Source: Bacteroidota bacterium
GTDB lineage: Bacteria; Bacteroidota; Bacteroidia; Chitinophagales; Chitinophagaceae
Assembly (NCBI GenBank): GCA_026391115.1
Contig: JAPLER010000187.1
Location: 1 to 9,645 of the forward strand
Length of the DNA stretch: 9,645 nt
Direction: 5' to 3'
Each line of letters begins with the position of its first letter. The stretch's first letter is position 1. Below, one piece after another: positions 6,033 through 9,645 of this stretch. Both the position numbers and the translations under genes were made by a program. The notes under the pieces are model-generated. The model made no database searches. It had not been told where the DNA came from and worked only from the letters and a program-made list of their open reading frames with translations.

Positions 6033-7265
6033 ATGTCAGACGTATTACATCATCATATTAAACTGCCTGAAGGCTCGATAGAAAAGCAAACAACAACGCT
6101 TAATTTGGGTCCTACGCATCCTGCAACACACGGTGTTTTTCAAAACATCATTGAGCTGGATGGAGAGCGAATTGTAAGTGCTGAACAAACTGTAGGGTTT
6201 ATCCACAGAGCATTTGAGAAGTTGGCAGAACGCAGACCACTTTATCAAATTACAACTTTAACAGACAGATTAAATTATTGTTCTTCGCCAATCAACAATA
6301 TGGGCTGGCATTTGACTTGCGAAAAATTATTACAAGTTGAAACACCAAAACGTGTTGATTATTTGCGTGTAATTATTATGGAATTGGCAAGAATTACAGA
6401 CCATTTAATTTGTAATTCAATTGTTGGTGTTGATGCTGGTGCTTACACAGGTTTTTTATATGTAATGCAATGGCGTGAACACGTTTACGAAATTTATGAG
6501 GAAGTTTGTGGCAGTAGATTAACAACAAATATGGGTAGAATTGGTGGTTTTGAAAGAAACTTTACCAACGCTGCTTTTGAAAAATTAGAAAAATTTTTAA
6601 AAGAATTTCCAGCAGTTTGGAGAGAGTTTGAAAACCTCTTTAAACGCAATCGTATCTTTATGGATAGAACAAAAGATACTGGTGCAATAAGTGCTGAAAG
6701 GGCTTTGAATTATGGCTTTACTGGTCCTAATTTAAGGGCAAGTGGCGTTGATTATGATGTTCGTATTCACACACCATATAGCAGTTATCAAGATTTTGAT
6801 TTTACAGTTCCAGTTGGTACAACTGGTGATAATTACGATAGATGGTTAGTGAGAGGCGAAGAAGTTTGGCAATCGCTTTCTATTATTGAGCAAGCATATA
6901 AAAAAGTACAAGAATTTAAAGGTACTGAAGCTGATGTTTATCACGCGGATTGCCCTGCTTATTACTTGCCAGAAAAGAAAGATGTTTATACTAAAATGGA
7001 AGCTTTGATTTATCACTTCAAAATTATTATGGGCGAAACCGACATTCCTAAAGGTGAAGTGTATAATGCTGTTGAGGGTGCAAATGGTGAACTTGGTTTT
7101 TATTTAATAAGTGACGGTGGAAGATCACCTTACAGGCTTCACTTTAGAAGACCTTGCTTTATTTATTATCAAGCTTACAGTGAGCTAACTGATAATGCAA
7201 TGTTGAGTGACGCTATTATAACAATGAGTAGTTTGAATTTGATAGCAGGAGAATTGGATGCATAA
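6033..7265 (+). CDS. nuoD: NADH-quinone oxidoreductase subunit D
   Basis: A 410-residue 49-kDa-type subunit of complex I that forms the quinone-binding pocket together with NuoB. The N-terminal GPTHPATHGV motif contains His33 and the LNYCSS segment contains Tyr82. Their spacing of 49 equals that of the two quinone headgroup ligands His38 and Tyr87 of Thermus Nqo4, so both functional residues are present. Further family blocks are VGFIHRAFEKLAERRP, TTNMGRIGGFERNF, the GALSA-like TGAISAERAL, YSSYQDFDF and GELGFYLISDGGRSPYRLHFRRP. The C-terminus ends SLNLIAGELDA, a variant of the usual GE-[VL]-D-R ending. It follows nuoC by 30 A/T-rich bases and has no evident Shine-Dalgarno sequence, as is common in Bacteroidota. 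Confidence 0.98.
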   Translation: MSDVLHHHIKLPEGSIEKQTTTLNLGPTHPATHGVFQNIIELDGERIVSAEQTVGFIHRAFEKLAERRPLYQITTLTDRLNYCSSPINNMGWHLTCEKLLQVETPKRVDYLRVIIMELARITDHLICNSIVGVDAGAYTGFLYVMQWREHVYEIYEEVCGSRLTTNMGRIGGFERNFTNAAFEKLEKFLKEFPAVWREFENLFKRNRIFMDRTKDTGAISAERALNYGFTGPNLRASGVDYDVRIHTPYSSYQDFDFTVPVGTTGDNYDRWLVRGEEVWQSLSIIEQAYKKVQEFKGTEADVYHADCPAYYLPEKKDVYTKMEALIYHFKIIMGETDIPKGEVYNAVEGANGELGFYLISDGGRSPYRLHFRRPCFIYYQAYSELTDNAMLSDAIITMSSLNLIAGELDA

Positions 7266-7280
7266 TTAAATTAAAAATTG

Positions 7281-7320
7281 AAAAGTTAAAACCTAAAACT
7301 GGTTTTAACTTTTAACTTTT
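7281..7320. repeat. Hairpin in the nuoD-nuoE gap
   Basis: A 13-bp perfect stem, AAAAGTTAAAACC (7281-7293) with GGTTTTAACTTTT (7301-7313), closes a 7-base loop, TAAAACT. A second AACTTTT (7314-7320) directly follows the right arm, so the outer part of the stem can pair with either copy. There is no T-run afterwards and nuoE starts 12 bases later. I read it as an intercistronic mRNA structure that may set relative expression or stability, not as a full terminator. Confidence 0.65.
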
Positions 7321-7331
7321 GAATTATTAAA

Positions 7332-7829
7332 ATGAAATTTAACGAACAACAAATACAAGAATTCAATCGTTTGGTTGCACGCTATCCAGAAGGTAAACAA
7401 AAAAGTGCTTTGTTGCCAGTATTGCATTTGGCACAAGATACTTTTGGTGGTTGGTTAAGCAGTGATACAATGGATTATGTAGCAGAACTATTAAACATTA
7501 CACCAATTGAAGTTTACGAAGTAGCTACATTTTACAGTATGTACAACCTAAAACCAGTTGGTAAATATATGTTTGAAGTTTGTCAAACTGGTCCTTGTAT
7601 GGTTAGTGGATGTGATAATATTATTGATTACATCAAAGAAAAACTAAATATTGGTGTAGGTGAAACAACTGCTGATGGAATGTTTACTTTAAAAACTGTT
7701 GAATGTTTAGGTGCTTGTGGTTATGCACCAATGATGCAGTTAGGTAAAACTTTTAGAGAACATTTAACCAAAGAAAAAGTAGATTCAATTATTGATGAAT
7801 GTAGGAGAAATGCTGCAAGTCAAAACTAA
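7332..7829 (+). CDS. nuoE: NADH-quinone oxidoreductase subunit E
   Basis: A 165-residue 24-kDa-type subunit of complex I with a thioredoxin-like fold that binds the 2Fe-2S cluster N1a next to the flavin in NuoF. The four ligands are visible as CX4C (Cys84 and Cys89 in VCQTGPC) and CX3C (Cys125 and Cys129 in ECLGACG). An additional Cys94 is present in MVSGC. The helical N-terminal domain (ALLPVLHLAQDTFGGWLS, then ITPIEVYEVATFYSMY) is typical. Length is normal. Unusually, nuoF does not follow directly: two small exported-protein genes lie between them, the first starting 17 bases after the nuoE stop. Confidence 0.97.
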   Translation: MKFNEQQIQEFNRLVARYPEGKQKSALLPVLHLAQDTFGGWLSSDTMDYVAELLNITPIEVYEVATFYSMYNLKPVGKYMFEVCQTGPCMVSGCDNIIDYIKEKLNIGVGETTADGMFTLKTVECLGACGYAPMMQLGKTFREHLTKEKVDSIIDECRRNAASQN

Positions 7830-7846
7830 AAAGTCAAAAACTAAAA

Positions 7847-8278
7847 GTGAAATCACGTTTATTAATATTATTTGTTTTTACTGGGGCTTTGAGTTTTGCT
7901 CAATATAAACCAATTAAGCAAGTCTCAGATAAAGCACTTGAATTGCACAAAGCCATTTTTATTGATAAAGATAGTTTGGCTTTGGAAAGTTTATTGAGTT
8001 ATGAAGTAAATTATGGTCATAGTGGTGGCAAAGTTGAAAACAGAAAAGAAGTGATTGATAATGCTTCTCATAATAAATCAACTTATACCGACATTAAAAC
8101 AGAAATTAATCAGGTTATTGTGAATGATAATACAGCAGTTGTAAGATGTTTATTAACAGGAACTGAAACAAAAGAAGATGGTAAAGTGATTCCTTTAAAA
8201 TTGAGCATTCTACAAACTTGGACTAAAGTTAAAAAGAATTGGAAATTGATGGGAAGACAAGCAGTAAAGGGTAATTAA
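7847..8278 (+). CDS. Exported NTF2/DUF4440-like protein, copy 1
   Basis: A 143-residue protein with an N-terminal signal peptide (MKSRLLILFVFTGALSFAQ, cleavage near residue 18) followed by a single small domain of the NTF2-like/DUF4440 type. The evidence is a helix-then-curved-sheet pattern with DSLALESLLSYEVNYGHSGG early, DNTAVVRC mid-way, and a final TWTKVKKNWKLMGRQAV strand pair. GTG at 7847 is the start: the next in-frame Met is residue 135, and GTG gives an intact signal peptide. The domain is a ligand-binding or enzymatic scaffold used for many purposes, so no function is proposed. The location inside the nuo operon, in step with nuoE and nuoF, implies co-expression with complex I. It is a paralogue of the next gene. 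Confidence 0.85.
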   Translation: MKSRLLILFVFTGALSFAQYKPIKQVSDKALELHKAIFIDKDSLALESLLSYEVNYGHSGGKVENRKEVIDNASHNKSTYTDIKTEINQVIVNDNTAVVRCLLTGTETKEDGKVIPLKLSILQTWTKVKKNWKLMGRQAVKGN

Positions 8279-8301
8279 TAAGAAAAACGCAAAACCAAAA
8301 A

Positions 8302-8730
8302 GTGAAATTAAAATTTATCATATTATTTCTGTCAATTGCTACACTTTCTTTTTCGCAAGATGATAAAGGTAGAATGGAAATAATGATGAAAATGTTAACA
8401 CTAAAAAATGCTTTAGTAGGTAAGGATAGTGTGGCTCTTTCAAAGGTTTTGGCTGATGATGTAACTTATGGTCACACCAATGCTATGATTCAAACAAAAG
8501 CAGAATTAATTAGAGATGTTGTTTCATTGGTGCAAGATTACAAATCAATAGAACCGTCTGATATGAAAATCAGATTGTACGATAATACTGCTATTGTAAA
8601 TATGAATTCTAAAGTTGTGATGAATTATCAAAACTACCCTTTAGAGTTAAGTATGAAAATAACATTGACTTGGATTAAGAAAGATAAAGATTGGCAGTTA
8701 GTGGCAAGACAAGCAGTTAAAATACAATAA
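8302..8730 (+). CDS. Exported NTF2/DUF4440-like protein, copy 2
   Basis: A 142-residue paralogue of the preceding gene, 23 bases downstream. It has a signal peptide (MKLKFIILFLSIATLSFSQ, cleavage near 18-19) and the same domain. The two align without gaps for about the first 100 residues. They share KDS-x-AL near 41-46, YGH at exactly 56-58, DNTA-[VI]-V at 94-99, PL-x-L near 115 and the C-terminal TW-x-K / W-x-L / RQAVK pattern. The start is again GTG (8302); the first in-frame ATG (residue 25) would remove the signal peptide. The rest of the domain has diverged strongly, so the duplication is not recent or the copies have different roles. Function is unknown. Confidence 0.85.
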   Translation: MKLKFIILFLSIATLSFSQDDKGRMEIMMKMLTLKNALVGKDSVALSKVLADDVTYGHTNAMIQTKAELIRDVVSLVQDYKSIEPSDMKIRLYDNTAIVNMNSKVVMNYQNYPLELSMKITLTWIKKDKDWQLVARQAVKIQ

Positions 8731-8737
8731 ACATTTA

Positions 8738-8757
8738 TTCCTTAATAGGAAAATATG
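8738..8757 (+). promoter_or_regulatory. Shine-Dalgarno-like site in a small palindrome before nuoF
   Basis: AGGA at 8747-8750 lies four bases before the nuoF ATG, one of the few recognisable Shine-Dalgarno-like sites in this window. It is the right arm of a 5-bp palindrome (TTCCT 8738-8742, AGGAA 8747-8751, loop TAAT), which could weakly mask the site. The stem is short, so regulation is only a possibility. Confidence 0.3.
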
Positions 8758-9645
8758 AGTAAAAAATTATTATTAGAAAAAGCACACGTAGAAAACATCA
8801 GATTATATGATGTGTATCGTCGTGAAGGTGGGTATAGAAGTGTGGAGAAAGCTTTGAAAACAATGAATCCAGAAAGCATTGTTGAAGAGGTTAAAAAGAG
8901 TGGCTTGCGTGGTCGTGGTGGTGCAGGTTTTCCTGCTGGAATGAAATGGAGTTTTATTGCAAAACCAGAAGGTGTGCCTCGTCATTTGGTAGTAAATGCT
9001 GATGAAAGTGAGCCTGGAACTTTTAAGGATAGATATTTAATGGAATTTCTTCCACATCTTTTATTAGAAGGAATGATTGTGAGTTCCTTCGCTTTAGGTA
9101 GCAATGTTTCTTACATTTATATACGTGGCGAATATGCTTGGATTACTGATATTTTGGAATACGCTATTGATGAAGCAAAAGCAAATGGTTGGTTAGGAAA
9201 AAATATTTTAGGTAGTGGATTTGATTGTGAAATTTATGTGCAACGTGGAGCTGGTGCTTATATCTGTGGAGAGGAAACTGCATTAATTGAAAGTCTTGAA
9301 GGCAAACGTGGTAATCCAAGAATCAAACCTCCATTTCCTGCTGTGCAAGGTTTATGGAAAAGACCAACTGTGGTAAATAACGTTGAAACTATTGCTGCTG
9401 TTGTGCCAATAATTAATGATGGTGGAGATGAATATGCAAAAATTGGTGTTGGAAAAAGTACAGGAACAAAATTGATTTCGGCTTGTGGTAATATTAATAA
9501 ACCTGGGGTTTATGAAATTGATATGACCATTACAGTTGAAGAGTTTATATATAGCGATGAATGGTTTGGTGGCATAAAAAATGAAAAAAAACTGAAAGCT
9601 TGTATTCCAGGTGGTTCATCAGTTCCAATTTTGCCTGCTAATTTA
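8755..9645 (+). CDS. nuoF: NADH-quinone oxidoreductase subunit F (partial, C-terminus outside window)
   Basis: The visible 297 residues are the N-terminal two thirds of the 51-kDa-type subunit that binds NADH and FMN, the electron entry point of complex I. Visible hallmarks are the FMN loop GLRGRGGAGFPAGMKW (50-65), the NADH-site segment NADESEPGTFKDR (81-93), the GAGAYICGEETALIESLEGKRGNPR block (165-189), PPFPAVQGLW and the PTVVNNVET flavin contact (204-212). PGGSS (285-289) introduces the ubiquitin-like-domain end. The CX2CX2C motif for cluster N3 lies beyond the window. The start at 8755 (MSKKLLLEKAHVENIRLYD) follows an AGGA four bases upstream. The frame is open to the last base, with no sign of damage. 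Confidence 0.97.
   Translation, partial: MSKKLLLEKAHVENIRLYDVYRREGGYRSVEKALKTMNPESIVEEVKKSGLRGRGGAGFPAGMKWSFIAKPEGVPRHLVVNADESEPGTFKDRYLMEFLPHLLLEGMIVSSFALGSNVSYIYIRGEYAWITDILEYAIDEAKANGWLGKNILGSGFDCEIYVQRGAGAYICGEETALIESLEGKRGNPRIKPPFPAVQGLWKRPTVVNNVETIAAVVPIINDGGDEYAKIGVGKSTGTKLISACGNINKPGVYEIDMTITVEEFIYSDEWFGGIKNEKKLKACIPGGSSVPILPANL

Overview
The window is AT-rich, and its protein families, weak Shine-Dalgarno signals, A-rich start contexts and a TAnnTTTG-type promoter point to a member of the Bacteroidota. The TonB architecture, the PstS-like lipoprotein and the A/T-rich intercistronic hairpins make the Chitinophagaceae (order Chitinophagales) my best guess, but that placement is inference.

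Layout. Positions 1-278 (minus strand) hold the start of a low-molecular-weight protein tyrosine phosphatase, cut by the window edge. Divergent from it, 431-4349 (plus) is an envelope gene set: a TonB-family protein, a 107-bp hairpin element, a small two-helix membrane protein, a PstS-like lipoprotein and a large exported TPR protein. It closes with a strong intrinsic terminator at 4368-4397. A likely sigma-A promoter at 4400-4426 then starts the respiratory complex I (nuo) operon: nuoA, nuoB, nuoC, nuoD, nuoE, two small exported NTF2/DUF4440-like paralogues, and nuoF, which runs off the right edge.

How the genes work together. NuoA is a membrane-arm subunit. NuoB, C and D form the quinone-reducing module with cluster N2, and NuoE and F form the NADH-oxidising module. 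The expected iron-sulfur and quinone-site residues are visible in NuoB, D and E, so the complex looks functional. The TonB, lipoprotein and TPR genes look like an envelope module that may serve energised outer-membrane uptake. No exbB or exbD is visible, so the TonB partner genes lie elsewhere.

Most of the window is conserved housekeeping sequence, and I do not see a clear new defence, mobile or biosynthetic system. The parts most worth a second look are the tandem pair of secreted NTF2-like genes inside the nuo operon, both starting with GTG in near-identical leaders; the 107-bp multi-stem hairpin element after tonB; and the A/T-rich inverted and tandem repeats in the nuoA-nuoB and nuoD-nuoE gaps. 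No tRNA, rRNA, CRISPR array or insertion sequence was seen, and no gene-free stretch exceeds about 155 bases.
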